NCBI GenBank assembly: GCA_013299055.1
Contig: JAAFKB010000001.1
Span: 1-64,000, forward strand
DNA length: 64,000 bases
Direction: 5' to 3'
Source: Sphaerotilus sp.
GTDB lineage: Bacteria; Pseudomonadota; Gammaproteobacteria; Burkholderiales; Burkholderiaceae_C
A program made the translations under genes and the position numbers. The notes beneath the pieces were generated by a model. The model saw nothing but the letters and a program-made list of their open reading frames with translations, was not told the origin of the DNA and did no database searches. This document shows, piece after piece, positions 1 through 8,961 of the stretch (position 1 is the first letter of the stretch; each line of letters begins with the position of its first letter).

Positions 1-1
1 C

Positions 2-2662
2 ACCACGCCCGCCGAAGCCGGCATGAACGTCCGCACGCAAAGCCCGACGCTGCAGAAACTCCGCAAGGGCGTGATGGAGCTGTACATCAGCGACCACCCG
101 CTCGACTGCCTGACCTGCGCGGCCAACGGCGACTGCGAGCTGCAGGACATGGCGGGCGTGGTCGGTCTGCGCAACGTGCGCTACGGCGTCGGCGAAACGG
201 CGGTGGCGGGCATCACCGGGCGCCACCACCTGCACCTCGCCCACGCCAAGGACGAATCGAACCCGTACTTCACCTACGACCCGAGCAAGTGCATCGTCTG
301 CAACCGCTGCGTGCGCGCCTGCGAGGAGGTGCAAGGAACGTTCGCGCTGACGATCTCGGGCCGCGGCTTCGAGTCGCGGGTCTCGCCGGGGATGGACGAG
401 CCGTTCATGCAGAGCGAATGCGTCTCCTGCGGCGCCTGCGTGCAAGCCTGCCCGACCGCGACGCTGACCGAGAAGACCGTGATCGAACTCGGCCAGCCCG
501 AGCACAGCGTCGTCACCACCTGCGCCTACTGCGGCGTGGGCTGCAGCTTCAAGGCCGAGATGAAGGGTTCGCAGGTCGTGCGCATGACCCCGTGGAAGGA
601 CGGCAAGGCCAACGAAGGGCATAGCTGCATCAAGGGCCGCTTCGCCTGGGGCTACGCGACGCACAAGGACCGCCTGACCAAGCCGATGGTGCGCGACAAG
701 ATCACCGATCCGTGGCGAGAGGTGAGCTGGGACGAGGCGCTGGCGCACGCGGCCGGCGAGTTCCGCCGCATCCAGGGCACCTACGGCCGCGACTCGGTCG
801 GCGGCATCACGTCGAGCCGCTGCACCAACGAGGAAACCTACCTCGTGCAGAAGCTGATCCGCGCCGCGTTCGGCACCAACAACGTGGACACCTGCGCCCG
901 CGTCTGCCACAGCCCGACCGGCTACGGACTCGGCCAGACCTTCGGCACCTCCGCCGGCACGCAGACCTTCAAGTCGGTCGAGCACACCGACGTGGTGATG
1001 GTCATCGGCGCCAACCCGAGCGAAGGCCACCCGGTGTTCGCCTCGCGTCTGAAGAAGCGGCTGCGGCAAGGCGCACGGCTGATCGTCGTCGATCCACGCC
1101 GCATCGACCTCGTGGACGCGCCGCACGTCAAGGCCGACCACCACCTGCAGCTCAGGCCCGGCACCAACGTCGCGGTCATCACGGCACTGGCCCACGTCAT
1201 CGTCACCGAGGGCCTGGTGAACGAAGCCTATGTCGCCGAACGCTGCGACCCGAAGAGCTTCCAGCAGTGGCGCGACTTCGTGTCGAAGCCCGAGAACTCG
1301 CCCGAAGCGATGGCGGAGGTCAGCGGCGTGCCGGCCGAGGTCGTGCGCGGCGCAGCGCGGCTCTACGCGGGTGGCGGGCGAGGCGGCAACAGCGCGATCT
1401 TCTACGGCCTGGGCGTCACCGAACACGCGCAGGGCTCGACGATGGTGATCGGCATCGCCAACCTCGCGATGGCCTGCGGGATGGTCGGCCGCGAAGGCGT
1501 GGGTGTGAACCCGCTGCGGGGACAGAACAACGTGCAAGGCTCCTGCGACATGGGCAGCTTCCCGCACGAACTCCCCGGCTACCGCCACATCAGCGACACG
1601 ACCGTGCGTGCCCAGTTCGACGCCGCCTGGGGCGTGACGCTGAATCCGGAGCCGGGGCTGCGCATCCCGAACATGCTCGACGCGGCGCTCGACGGCAGCT
1701 TCAAGGCACTCTACGTCCAAGGCGAAGACCCCGCGCAGTCGGACCCGGACACGCAGCACGTCGCGGCGGCGCTGTCGGCGATGGAATGTGTCGTCGTGCA
1801 GGATCTCTTCCTCAACGAGACCGCCAAGTACGCCCACGTCTTCCTGCCGGGCGCGTCGTTCCTCGAAAAGGACGGCACCTTCACCAACGCCGAGCGCCGC
1901 ATCAGCCGCGTGCGCCAGGTGATGCCGCCGCTGTCGGGCAAGGCGGACTGGGAGGTGACGCAGGCGTTCGCCAACGCGCTCGGCTACCCGATGCACTACA
2001 CGCACCCGTCGCAGATCATGGACGAGATCGCTTCTCTGACCCCGAGCTTCGCGGGCGTGAGCTTCGAGAAGATCGAGCGGCTCGGCAGCGTGCAGTGGCC
2101 GTGCAACGAGACGACCGACGAGGCGGGCACGGCGATCATGCACATCGACCGCTTCGTGCGCGGCAAGGGGCGCTTCCTGCCCACGCAGTACGTGGCGAGC
2201 GACGAGAAGGTGACGCGCCGCTTCCCGCTGATCCTAACCACTGGCCGTGTGCTCAGCCAGTACAACGTCGGCGCCCAGACCCGCCGCACCGAGAACAGCC
2301 GCTGGCACGAGGAGGACCGGCTGGAGATCCACCCGCACGATGCCGAGGAGCGCGGCGTGCAGGACGGCGACTGGGTCGGCATCGCCAGCCGGGCCGGCGA
2401 GACGGTGCTGCGGGCCGATGTCACCGAGCGGGTGCAGCCGGGTGTCGTCTACACCACGTTCCACTTCCCCGAGTCCGGCGCCAACGTCATCACCACCGAC
2501 TCGTCCGACTGGGCGACCAACTGCCCCGAGTACAAGGTGACGGCGGTGCAGGTCAGCAAGGTGACGCAGATGGCGCATCCCTTGCACCCGGTGAGTGGCT
2601 GGCAGCGCGACTTCGCCGAGTTCAGCCGCGCGCAGCAGGCGCTGCTGGAGGCTGCACGGTGA
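2..2662 (+). CDS. fdsA: NAD-dependent formate dehydrogenase, molybdenum alpha subunit (5' end cut by window)
   Basis: Catalytic subunit of a soluble formate dehydrogenase that oxidises formate to CO2 and passes electrons through Fe-S clusters to the NAD-reducing partner subunits. The reading frame is open from base 2, so the true start lies upstream. In order one sees an Fe-S ligand stretch (CLTCAANGDCELQDM), a two-cluster ferredoxin-like segment (CIVCNRCVRAC and CVSCGACVQAC), the [4Fe-4S] site at the start of the molybdopterin part (CAYCGVGC), the Mo-ligand site VCHSP near base 905, and a C-terminal molydopterin-dinucleotide-binding domain. This N-terminal extension is typical of FdsA/FdhF of betaproteobacteria. 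The stop overlaps the fdsD start, so the two are co-translated. High certainty on family; the fds rather than fdh name rests on the fdsD neighbour. Confidence 0.93.
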   Translation, partial: TTPAEAGMNVRTQSPTLQKLRKGVMELYISDHPLDCLTCAANGDCELQDMAGVVGLRNVRYGVGETAVAGITGRHHLHLAHAKDESNPYFTYDPSKCIVCNRCVRACEEVQGTFALTISGRGFESRVSPGMDEPFMQSECVSCGACVQACPTATLTEKTVIELGQPEHSVVTTCAYCGVGCSFKAEMKGSQVVRMTPWKDGKANEGHSCIKGRFAWGYATHKDRLTKPMVRDKITDPWREVSWDEALAHAAGEFRRIQGTYGRDSVGGITSSRCTNEETYLVQKLIRAAFGTNNVDTCARVCHSPTGYGLGQTFGTSAGTQTFKSVEHTDVVMVIGANPSEGHPVFASRLKKRLRQGARLIVVDPRRIDLVDAPHVKADHHLQLRPGTNVAVITALAHVIVTEGLVNEAYVAERCDPKSFQQWRDFVSKPENSPEAMAEVSGVPAEVVRGAARLYAGGGRGGNSAIFYGLGVTEHAQGSTMVIGIANLAMACGMVGREGVGVNPLRGQNNVQGSCDMGSFPHELPGYRHISDTTVRAQFDAAWGVTLNPEPGLRIPNMLDAALDGSFKALYVQGEDPAQSDPDTQHVAAALSAMECVVVQDLFLNETAKYAHVFLPGASFLEKDGTFTNAERRISRVRQVMPPLSGKADWEVTQAFANALGYPMHYTHPSQIMDEIASLTPSFAGVSFEKIERLGSVQWPCNETTDEAGTAIMHIDRFVRGKGRFLPTQYVASDEKVTRRFPLILTTGRVLSQYNVGAQTRRTENSRWHEEDRLEIHPHDAEERGVQDGDWVGIASRAGETVLRADVTERVQPGVVYTTFHFPESGANVITTDSSDWATNCPEYKVTAVQVSKVTQMAHPLHPVSGWQRDFAEFSRAQQALLEAAR

Positions 2663-2916
2663 GCGACGACCTCCACCACGACCCGGACGCGACCCTCGTC
2701 CGCCTGGCCAACCGCATCGGCGACTTCTTCACCGCCTTCCCCGACCGCGACGAGGCGATCGACGGTGTGGCCCAGCACCTCCGCAAGTTCTGGGAGCCGC
2801 GCATGCGCCGACGGCTGTATGCCCATCTGGACGGACCTGCAGCCGGAGAAGGGCTGGACACGCTGGTGCGCGAGGCGGTCACGCTGCGCCGTGCCATGCT
2901 GCAGCCGGCGCCCTGA
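2659..2916 (+). CDS. fdsD: Formate dehydrogenase delta subunit
   Basis: Small 85-residue protein beginning with GTG whose first bases overlap the fdsA stop (GTGA). It carries the FdsD signature: an N-terminal stretch LVRLANRIGDFF, then a Pro-Asp-rich turn and HLRKFWEPRMRRRL. FdsD proteins are accessory to NAD-dependent formate dehydrogenases and are thought to help assembly or maturation of the molybdenum subunit; that role is from the family, not visible here. It is the last gene of the fds operon in this window; downstream lies only a decayed protease gene on the other strand. Confidence 0.88.
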   Translation: MSDDLHHDPDATLVRLANRIGDFFTAFPDRDEAIDGVAQHLRKFWEPRMRRRLYAHLDGPAAGEGLDTLVREAVTLRRAMLQPAP

Positions 2917-2949
2917 CGCTGGGCGTCCCGCGGCACCTCACGGTCGGGC

Positions 2950-3782
2950 GATCTGCACGTAGCGACGCAGGATCGCTGGCGGTGGTGCAGGTGATCGCCT
3001 CGGCATGGTGCGAGAACCGTGCCGTCACCTGCACGCCCGGCTGCACCATGACGCTTGCCGACCACAGGGCATCGCCGGTTCTCCGGGCCGTCGAACAGCA
3101 AACGATCGGTCGATTGGCGGGCCTTCGCCACGAGACCAGGGCTGGCCTGTGACCACAGCTGGCTGCGCACCTGGGCTGGAGTGAGCTTCGGACGCTCCTG
3201 CAGCAGCGCGGCGGCGCCAGCCACGTGCAAGAGTCGGACGTCGAGGTGCCGCTGCGGGTGATCCAGCCTTGCGGGTCCGCATGCGAGGCGGCCTGGATGG
3301 CGCTGCCGGGGGCGAAGAGATCGACGCAGCGGTCGTGGTTGGAAAACGCTGCGCGGGCGTCCGTGGCTGTGCTGGACGCCACCGTCAGCGCGTCCGGCGT
3401 GCGTGCGGGAGACTGCAGGCGGGCATCTGTGTTGCCGTTGCCCGCCGCCACTACCACGGTGAACCCTGCCTCGACCAGCCGGGCAACCGCTGTGTCGAAG
3501 GTGTCAGAGGCGACGCTGCCGAGGCTGATGTTGACCACGCCTGGCCGCTGCCCATGGGCCGGGATCCAGTCGGTCAGGGTCGATCCGCAGGACGCCGGGG
3601 TCGTCGCGCAGGCGCTGCAGCAGGCGGCTGATCTGTGCGGTCGGCACCGTGGTGGAAAAGCCTTGTAGCGCGTGGGAGAGCGTGGGTGTAATGCCGCTGT
3701 GCCCACGCACCAGGGATGCGGCCGTCGCCGTCAGTGCCACGGCAGTCCCACGCAGCCGGCGGGTGGTGAATGGATTGTTCAT
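2950..3782 (-). pseudogene. Decayed subtilisin-like (S8, proteinase K type) serine protease
   Basis: Three reading frames on the minus strand together give a broken subtilase. The first frame starts at ATG 3782 (MNNPFTTRRLRG), has a short hydrophobic signal-like stretch and the end of an inhibitor-I9 propeptide (ALQGFSTTVPTAQISRLL). It then jumps to another frame carrying GVVNISLGS, the oxyanion-hole region VVAAGNGNTDAR and SGTS of the serine box, and near base 3230 to a third frame with HVAGAAALLQE and the domain end. The segment that should hold the catalytic Asp (DSG/DTG) and His (HGT) boxes is missing between propeptide and GVVNISLGS, so an internal deletion plus at least two frameshifts have killed it. 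The left boundary is approximate. It separates the fds operon from the EPS locus. Confidence 0.8.
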
Positions 3783-4021
3783 TTGCGGTGGCCCGTGGCT
3801 TGGTCGGTCGGCACCCGCAGTCCCGGGGGCAGGGCGCCCTGGTGCTGTTGTCGATCCCTGCAAAAGAAAGTGAATCACCGTTTTTTCGGTGCGATGCTGC
3901 ACGCCATGGATATGTGAAATCGTGCGCGTACATATCGTGCGGCTCGGGCGACAGCGCACGGAGAAAGAGCGTCGGCAGCGATGGTGCCGCTTACCATTCA
4001 AGCCCTCACTTTTCCCCGACC

Positions 4022-4828
4022 ATGCTCCCTCGGCCCGATCTCTCACGCGCAACACCGTCCGCCGATGTGCTGACCCTGTCCGGTGGACGAACGCTGGTGA
4101 GCGTGGCGGGGGCTCCGATCGACGCCATCACCTGGGAAGAGACCTGCGCCGTGATCACGGGCTGGGCTCAGCGCCGCGAAAGCCGTTATGTGTGCATCTG
4201 CAATGTCCACTCGGTGATCACCGCCCAGGAGGATCCGGATTTCCACGATGTCATCCAGTCGGCCGACATGGCCACACCCGACGGGGCGCCGGTGGCGTGG
4301 ATGATGCGGCGGCTTGGCTACCGGGACCAGATGCGCATCAATGGCCCGGATCTCATGTTCCGCTACTGCGCCCAGGCGGCTCAGCGTGACGAGTCGATCT
4401 TCCTGTATGGCAACACGCAGCAGACGCTGGAACGCCTGCAGCGCCGTCTGCTCGACGTCTTTCCTGCTCTGAAGATCGCTGGCAGCTACTCGCCCCCGTT
4501 CCGGGCACTCACCCCTCAGGAAGATGCCGAGGTTGTCCAGCGCATCAATGCGTCCGGTGCCCGCACGGTCTGGGTCAGTCTGGGCTGCCCGAAGCAGGAG
4601 CGCTGGATGGCCGCCCACCGTGGCCGCATCCAGGCGGTGATGCTGGGGGTCGGGGCTGCGTTCGACTACCACGCCGGCACCCTGCAGCGTGCCCCGCTGT
4701 GGATGCAGCGCCATGGGCTGGAGTGGCTGCACCGCTTCTGGTCCGAGCCTCGTCGGCTGGGACGCCGTTATCTCGTCACCAACACCAAGTTCACGGTGCA
4801 GGTCGTCAAGCAATTGCTGGGGCGTTGA
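4022..4828 (+). CDS. WecG/TagA/CpsF family glycosyltransferase, copy 1
   Basis: 268-residue cytosolic or membrane-associated GT26-type enzyme that transfers a sugar (ManNAc or ManNAcA type in known members) onto a lipid-linked intermediate. The family's conserved features are present: ICNVHS near residue 61, the acidic site TPDG with Asp87 (equivalent to the proposed TagA catalytic Asp), INGPDL, the YSPPF loop, LGCPKQERWM, and the C-terminal tail EPRRLGRRYL that in TagA docks on the membrane. ATG 4022 was chosen because homology begins just after it; the frame is open further upstream but without family similarity. The 239 bases before it hold a small stem-loop (CACCG, six T, CGGTG at 3876-3891). 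It is immediately followed by a paralogous copy. Confidence 0.88.
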   Translation: MLPRPDLSRATPSADVLTLSGGRTLVSVAGAPIDAITWEETCAVITGWAQRRESRYVCICNVHSVITAQEDPDFHDVIQSADMATPDGAPVAWMMRRLGYRDQMRINGPDLMFRYCAQAAQRDESIFLYGNTQQTLERLQRRLLDVFPALKIAGSYSPPFRALTPQEDAEVVQRINASGARTVWVSLGCPKQERWMAAHRGRIQAVMLGVGAAFDYHAGTLQRAPLWMQRHGLEWLHRFWSEPRRLGRRYLVTNTKFTVQVVKQLLGR

Positions 4829-5635
4829 ATGCACATGACCGCCACCATGGCTGAAAGCCTGGATACTCCCACGGACCGTCTGCGTCAGCCGGTGCTGGGC
4901 GTACCGGTCGATGTGCTGGACTGGCCCACGGCGGTCGGGCGCATCTGCGACTGGGCACAGCGAGGCGAGTCGCGCTATGTGTCCATCTGCGATGCCCACT
5001 CGATCGTGCGGGCCAGCCGCGAGGCCGACCATGGGCGCCACATCGCACAGGCCGACATGGTCACGGCCGATGGGTGGCCTGTGGCCTGGATGCTGCGGCA
5101 CCTGGGACATCCGCAGCAAGAGCGCATCAATGGGCCTGACCTGATGCTGCACCTGCTGGTCGAGGCTGAACGGCGTGGCCTCGGGGTCTACGTCTATGGC
5201 ACGACACCGGACACGCTCTCTGCGCTGGAGGCCGCGTTGCGATCGGGCTACCCCCGGCTGCGCATCGTGGGCCTGCACTCGCCGCCTTTCCGTGCACTCA
5301 CGGCCGAGGAGGATGCTGCAGACGTGGCGCGCATCAACGCATCGGGGGCGCATCTGGTGATGACCGGTCTGGGGTGTCCGAAAGAGGACCGCTGGATGCA
5401 TGCCCACCGTGGGCGCGTGCAGGCCGTGATGCTGGGCATCGGGGCTGGCATCGACTTCCATGCTGGCACCGTGGTCCGCGCCCCTGCCTGGATGCGTGAC
5501 CATGGCCTCGAATGGCTGTTTCGGCTGAGCCAGGAGCCGCGTCGGCTCTGGAGGCGTTATCTCGTGCACAACACCCTGTTCGTGGTGGGTGCCCTGAGGC
5601 AGTTTGCACGGCACGCGCTGGTACACCGCCCCTGA
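4829..5635 (+). CDS. WecG/TagA/CpsF family glycosyltransferase, copy 2
   Basis: Tandem paralogue of the preceding gene, same length (268 residues), starting at the ATG directly after its TGA (an alternative ATG lies two codons in). It keeps TADG with Asp81, INGPDL, HSPPF, GLGCPKEDRWM and the EPRRLWRRYL tail. One difference matters: where copy 1 has ICNVHS, this copy has ICDAHS, so the conserved Asn of the active-site region is Asp55. That suggests a changed substrate or a second, different sugar-transfer step rather than redundancy (inference). Translational coupling with copy 1 is likely. About 70 bases without a clear terminator separate it from the aminotransferase. Confidence 0.88.
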   Translation: MHMTATMAESLDTPTDRLRQPVLGVPVDVLDWPTAVGRICDWAQRGESRYVSICDAHSIVRASREADHGRHIAQADMVTADGWPVAWMLRHLGHPQQERINGPDLMLHLLVEAERRGLGVYVYGTTPDTLSALEAALRSGYPRLRIVGLHSPPFRALTAEEDAADVARINASGAHLVMTGLGCPKEDRWMHAHRGRVQAVMLGIGAGIDFHAGTVVRAPAWMRDHGLEWLFRLSQEPRRLWRRYLVHNTLFVVGALRQFARHALVHRP

Positions 5636-5707
5636 ATTGCGCTGTTTGCGACTAAGCTTTATCTCGGCAGCTAATGTCCGCAAAAATCGGTAAAACAGGT
5701 TAAATCC

Positions 5708-6820
5708 ATGCAGTTCCATCAAATTCAGCAAGTCGAACCCTGGCTCGGCCGTTCCGAGCTGGAAGCCCTCAACGGCTGCATCGAACGGAACTGGCTGACG
5801 GAAGGTCCGGCTGCGTCGGCGTTCCGGCAAAGTCTGAGTCAGCTCACCGGGTCGCCCCATGTCGCGCTCGCGCCGAATGGCACGCTGGGGCTGTTCCTTG
5901 CGCTGCTGGCGCTGGACCTGCCCCGTGGCAGCGAGATCATCATCCCCGGATTCACGTTCATGGCCTCGGCCAGCGCAGCGGTGTTCGCCGGGCTCAAGCC
6001 GGTGCTGATCGACGTCGATCCGAACACGTTCACGGCACGTCCCGAGGCGTTCGAGCGGGCGATCACGCCGAGAACATCGGCCCTGATGCCTGTGCACATC
6101 TATGGTCAGGCGGCCTATGCCGCCGAGATCGCTGCCGTTGGCAAGCGTCACGGCCTGGCGGTGATCGAGGATGCCGCGCAGGCCTGTGGTGTGCGCTACC
6201 GGGGTCAGCACGCCGGTACCTTCGGCGATGTGGGGGTGATTTCCTTCTTTGCCGACAAGACCATCACCATGGGCGAAGGGGCAGTCGTGCTCTCGCGGGA
6301 CCAGTTGCTGGCGCGCCGCATCAGCCTGCTGCGCAACCAGGGCCGCGAGTCGAGTGGCTCGTTCATCCACGAGTCGCTGGGCATGAACTTCCGTGTCACC
6401 GACATGCAATGCGCCATCGGACAGGCCCAGATCGCCCGACTGCCACAAGTCAAGGCCGATCGCCTGCGCCGCTACCAGCTCTTCCAGGAGAGCCTGAAGG
6501 GTCTGGAGCAGCTGCGTTTCATGCGGGTCGATCCGAACTCGGAATTCGTGCCGTTCCGCTTTCCCATCCTGTGTCCGCGCATGCCGGAGCTGCGCGAGGC
6601 GCTGGAAACGGCGGGCGTGCAGACCCGCTCGATGTTCTATCCGCTGCACCGCCAGCCCTGCCTGCAGGGGCTGGTCGATCCGGTGGATCTGCCGATCTGC
6701 GACACGCTCTATGGCGAAGGGCTGTGCCTGCCCATCCACCAGGGCATCGAGGACAGCGATGTCCACCACATGGTCGACGTGGTCCGTCGTACCTTGGCAC
6801 GCCGGTCCTGTCCTGCTTGA
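5708..6820 (+). CDS. DegT/DnrJ/EryC1/StrS family PLP-dependent sugar aminotransferase
   Basis: 370-residue fold-type I aminotransferase of the family that converts keto-sugar nucleotides to amino sugars. Visible markers: start-region motif EPWLGRSELEAL, GTLGLFLAL for PLP phosphate binding, PGFTFMASA, VHIYGQ, EDAAQACG (Glu154-Asp155 contacting PLP) and the PLP-lysine in SFFADKTITMGEGA (Lys184). Length is normal. In an EPS locus it most likely makes an amino-sugar precursor; the exact substrate cannot be read from sequence. It follows the two WecG-type genes on the same strand and precedes an SDR-like gene after 146 bases. Confidence 0.88.
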   Translation: MQFHQIQQVEPWLGRSELEALNGCIERNWLTEGPAASAFRQSLSQLTGSPHVALAPNGTLGLFLALLALDLPRGSEIIIPGFTFMASASAAVFAGLKPVLIDVDPNTFTARPEAFERAITPRTSALMPVHIYGQAAYAAEIAAVGKRHGLAVIEDAAQACGVRYRGQHAGTFGDVGVISFFADKTITMGEGAVVLSRDQLLARRISLLRNQGRESSGSFIHESLGMNFRVTDMQCAIGQAQIARLPQVKADRLRRYQLFQESLKGLEQLRFMRVDPNSEFVPFRFPILCPRMPELREALETAGVQTRSMFYPLHRQPCLQGLVDPVDLPICDTLYGEGLCLPIHQGIEDSDVHHMVDVVRRTLARRSCPA

Positions 6821-6877
6821 GTCATCCGGGTATTCCGGGCTGAACTAGTTCACATCCCGCACAGGTTTTTCGCAACA

Positions 6878-6916
6878 ACCCGTGTTCGGGTGATGCGCAC
6901 CCTGCCGCAGGGCAGG
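6878..6916. other. Two adjacent short stem-loops between aminotransferase and SDR genes
   Basis: ACCCG/CGGGT with a TGTT loop (6878-6891) and CCTGCC/GGCAGG with a four-base loop (6901-6916). Neither is followed by a T tract on the + strand, so they are weak candidates for attenuation or 3' end stabilisation of the aminotransferase mRNA rather than a standard terminator. Confidence 0.35.
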
Positions 6917-6966
6917 CACATTCCGGAGTCCGACTGTTTCGGTCCCACCCCTTCGCTCCAAATCCC

Positions 6967-8052
6967 ATGGCTCGCCCTCAGCACATTCTGGTCACTGGCG
7001 CTGCCGGCTACATTGGCTCGGCCTTGGTGCGCGAACTGCTGATGCGCGGGCACCGGGTCACGGCTGTGGACAGCATGGTGTTCGGGGAGGATGGGCTGGC
7101 CGACCTGTGCCGGCATGACCGCCTGCAGATCCACCGCCTGGACGTGCGTTCGCTGCACCGTGGGCACCTGACCGGCATGCAGGCCGTGGTCGATCTGGCC
7201 GGGCTGTCCGGCGAATCCGTGATGGAGCCAGGCGCATCGGGGCTCGACAGCGGACACCACCGCGCGCAGATCCGCCTGGCGCAGCTGGCACGCAGCAGCG
7301 GCATCCCCCGCTATCTGTTGGCCAGTTGCTGCAGCGTCTACGGGCATGCGTCCGGACAGGTGTCTGGAGAGGATTCCTGCGTCCGCCCGCTGACCCACCA
7401 CGCCCAGAGCTGTCTGCTGGCAGAAGCGGCCATCCTGCCGTTGGCCTCGGCAAGTTTTGCGCCGGCGGTGGTCCGACTGGGGCTGGTCCATGGGCGCGGC
7501 TCGCGCATGCGGCTCGACCTGATGGTCAATGCCATGGTGCTCAGTGCCTTGCGCCTGCAGCAGATCACCCTCGACAACGGCGGTATGCAGTGCAGAGGCC
7601 ACCTGCACCTGTCGGATGCTGTCCGGGGCTTCGTGGCGGTCCTGGAGTCACCTGCCAGCGTGGTCCGCCGTCAGGTCTTCAACATCAGCCACCATAGCGT
7701 GAGTGGCCTGCAGGTGGCCGAGGTGATCCGGATGGTGCTGGGAGGACAGGTCCGAATCAATCCGCAGGGAGGTGTTCCCGACTTCCACCACCACAGCCCG
7801 ACTTCTCAGAAGGCGCAGGATCTGCTGGGCTATGCACCGCAGGTGGGATTGAGTGCAGCGGTGCTGGAGCTGGTGGACGCCTTGAGCCCTGGAACGGCCA
7901 GCGAACCGCCGGAGGCGCTGGCCATGCGCTGGATCCGCGAAATCCTGGCGCAGGGCAGGGAAGAGCGCGCCGCCATCGCGTACACCAGCGACTACGAGCG
8001 CGAGACCAGCCGGTCACGCCAATCCCGTGCCGGGCTGCTGCTGTCCGGCTGA
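6967..8052 (+). CDS. NAD(P)-binding SDR-family epimerase/dehydratase-like protein lacking the Tyr-Lys catalytic pair
   Basis: 361 residues, extended-SDR architecture like nucleotide-sugar epimerases. The dinucleotide-binding motif GAAGYIGSAL is intact at residues 11-20, Asp35 sits at the end of beta2, and ASCCSVYG matches the usual SSxxVYG strand. Where the family has YxxxK (PYAxSK), this protein reads HHAQSC: His145 replaces Tyr and Cys149 replaces Lys (codons at 7399 and 7411). The sequence is otherwise intact, so this is a substitution rather than decay. It could be a non-catalytic partner, a binder of nucleotide sugars, or an enzyme with altered chemistry. The 3' end overlaps the convergent glycosyltransferase gene by 39 bases. 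Confidence 0.82.
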   Translation: MARPQHILVTGAAGYIGSALVRELLMRGHRVTAVDSMVFGEDGLADLCRHDRLQIHRLDVRSLHRGHLTGMQAVVDLAGLSGESVMEPGASGLDSGHHRAQIRLAQLARSSGIPRYLLASCCSVYGHASGQVSGEDSCVRPLTHHAQSCLLAEAAILPLASASFAPAVVRLGLVHGRGSRMRLDLMVNAMVLSALRLQQITLDNGGMQCRGHLHLSDAVRGFVAVLESPASVVRRQVFNISHHSVSGLQVAEVIRMVLGGQVRINPQGGVPDFHHHSPTSQKAQDLLGYAPQVGLSAAVLELVDALSPGTASEPPEALAMRWIREILAQGREERAAIAYTSDYERETSRSRQSRAGLLLSG

Positions 8053-8955
8053 CCGCAGCCGGCGCTCCAGCAGCACATCGGCCAAGGTGGTCCGCGCGGT
8101 CGGGCGCACCGCATCCAGCTTGACCCAGGATTGCGCCTGGTTCGAGTAGGCAATGACCGGCGCCGGCTTCCAGCGCAGCATGCGCGCCAGGTGCCGCATG
8201 GCCTCGCCACGGCGGTTGAGCATGCGCCAGGCTGCGGATGCACGCGGCAGCGCAGCCGTCACGCGATCCACTTCATCATCGTAGTGGTGGCGTCCGGCAG
8301 ACGAACGCTGCTCTCCTGGGCGTTGCCGAAAAGCGGCCAGGGGTGTTGCAACCGACACCAGTTCGGCATGCTCCGCGAAACGCCGCCACAGATCGAAATC
8401 GGCCGCGTATTTCAACGACAGATCGAGGCCACCCACCCGCTCCCACAGACTGCGTCGCCAGAACATGCTCTCCTGTTGCAGGAAACCGGACAGGGATTCA
8501 CGGTACCAGCCGCTGGCAATGTCACTGCGTGGGTAGCCGGGTGCCTGCACCCCCGCCACGCGGGTGCACTGCCCTTGACGGTTGAGATAGGCTGGCGCCC
8601 CGATGATCCAGTCCACCTCGGGAAACTGGGCAAACACCTCCCCGACCACCGACAGGGTCCAGGGCAGGTAGATGTCGTCCGCATTCAGCCAGGCGCAGAC
8701 CTCTCCGGAGGCCAGCGACATTCCTTTCTGGATGGCGTGGTACTGGCCCTCGTCCGGTTCGCTGGAAAAATGGGACAACCCCGACGCATGGCGCCGGACG
8801 ATGTCGAGCGTGCCATCCCGCGATCCACCGTCCAGCAGCACGTAGTCGAGTGCGGGATAGTCCTGCTGGAGCACGGACCGCAGCGTGGCCTCGATGTAGG
8901 CCTCGGCGTTGTAGCAGGTCGTGACCAGCGAAATTGTTGGCAGCGTCATGTGCAT
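8014..8955 (-). CDS. Glycosyltransferase family 2
   Basis: 313-residue GT-A fold glycosyltransferase. N-terminal ISLVTTCYNAEAYIEATL, LLDGGSRDGTLDI, and the metal-binding acid site WLNADD are all present; EPDEGQYHAIQKGM is typical of GT2 enzymes of polysaccharide loci. No membrane segments are seen, so it acts at the cytoplasmic face. A second ATG two codons in (8949) is an equally possible start. It is the last gene of the long minus-strand EPS block, six bases after the GT4 gene, and its end overlaps the convergent SDR gene. Confidence 0.88.
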   Translation of the reverse strand: MHMTLPTISLVTTCYNAEAYIEATLRSVLQQDYPALDYVLLDGGSRDGTLDIVRRHASGLSHFSSEPDEGQYHAIQKGMSLASGEVCAWLNADDIYLPWTLSVVGEVFAQFPEVDWIIGAPAYLNRQGQCTRVAGVQAPGYPRSDIASGWYRESLSGFLQQESMFWRRSLWERVGGLDLSLKYAADFDLWRRFAEHAELVSVATPLAAFRQRPGEQRSSAGRHHYDDEVDRVTAALPRASAAWRMLNRRGEAMRHLARMLRWKPAPVIAYSNQAQSWVKLDAVRPTARTTLADVLLERRLRSAGQQQPGTGLA

Positions 8956-8961
8956 TCTCTG

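Noticed and set aside
4043-6769. Open frame of about 908 codons antisense to the WecG pair and aminotransferase
   Set aside because: Repeated Gln/His/Arg composition mirrors the duplicated genes opposite; no domains.
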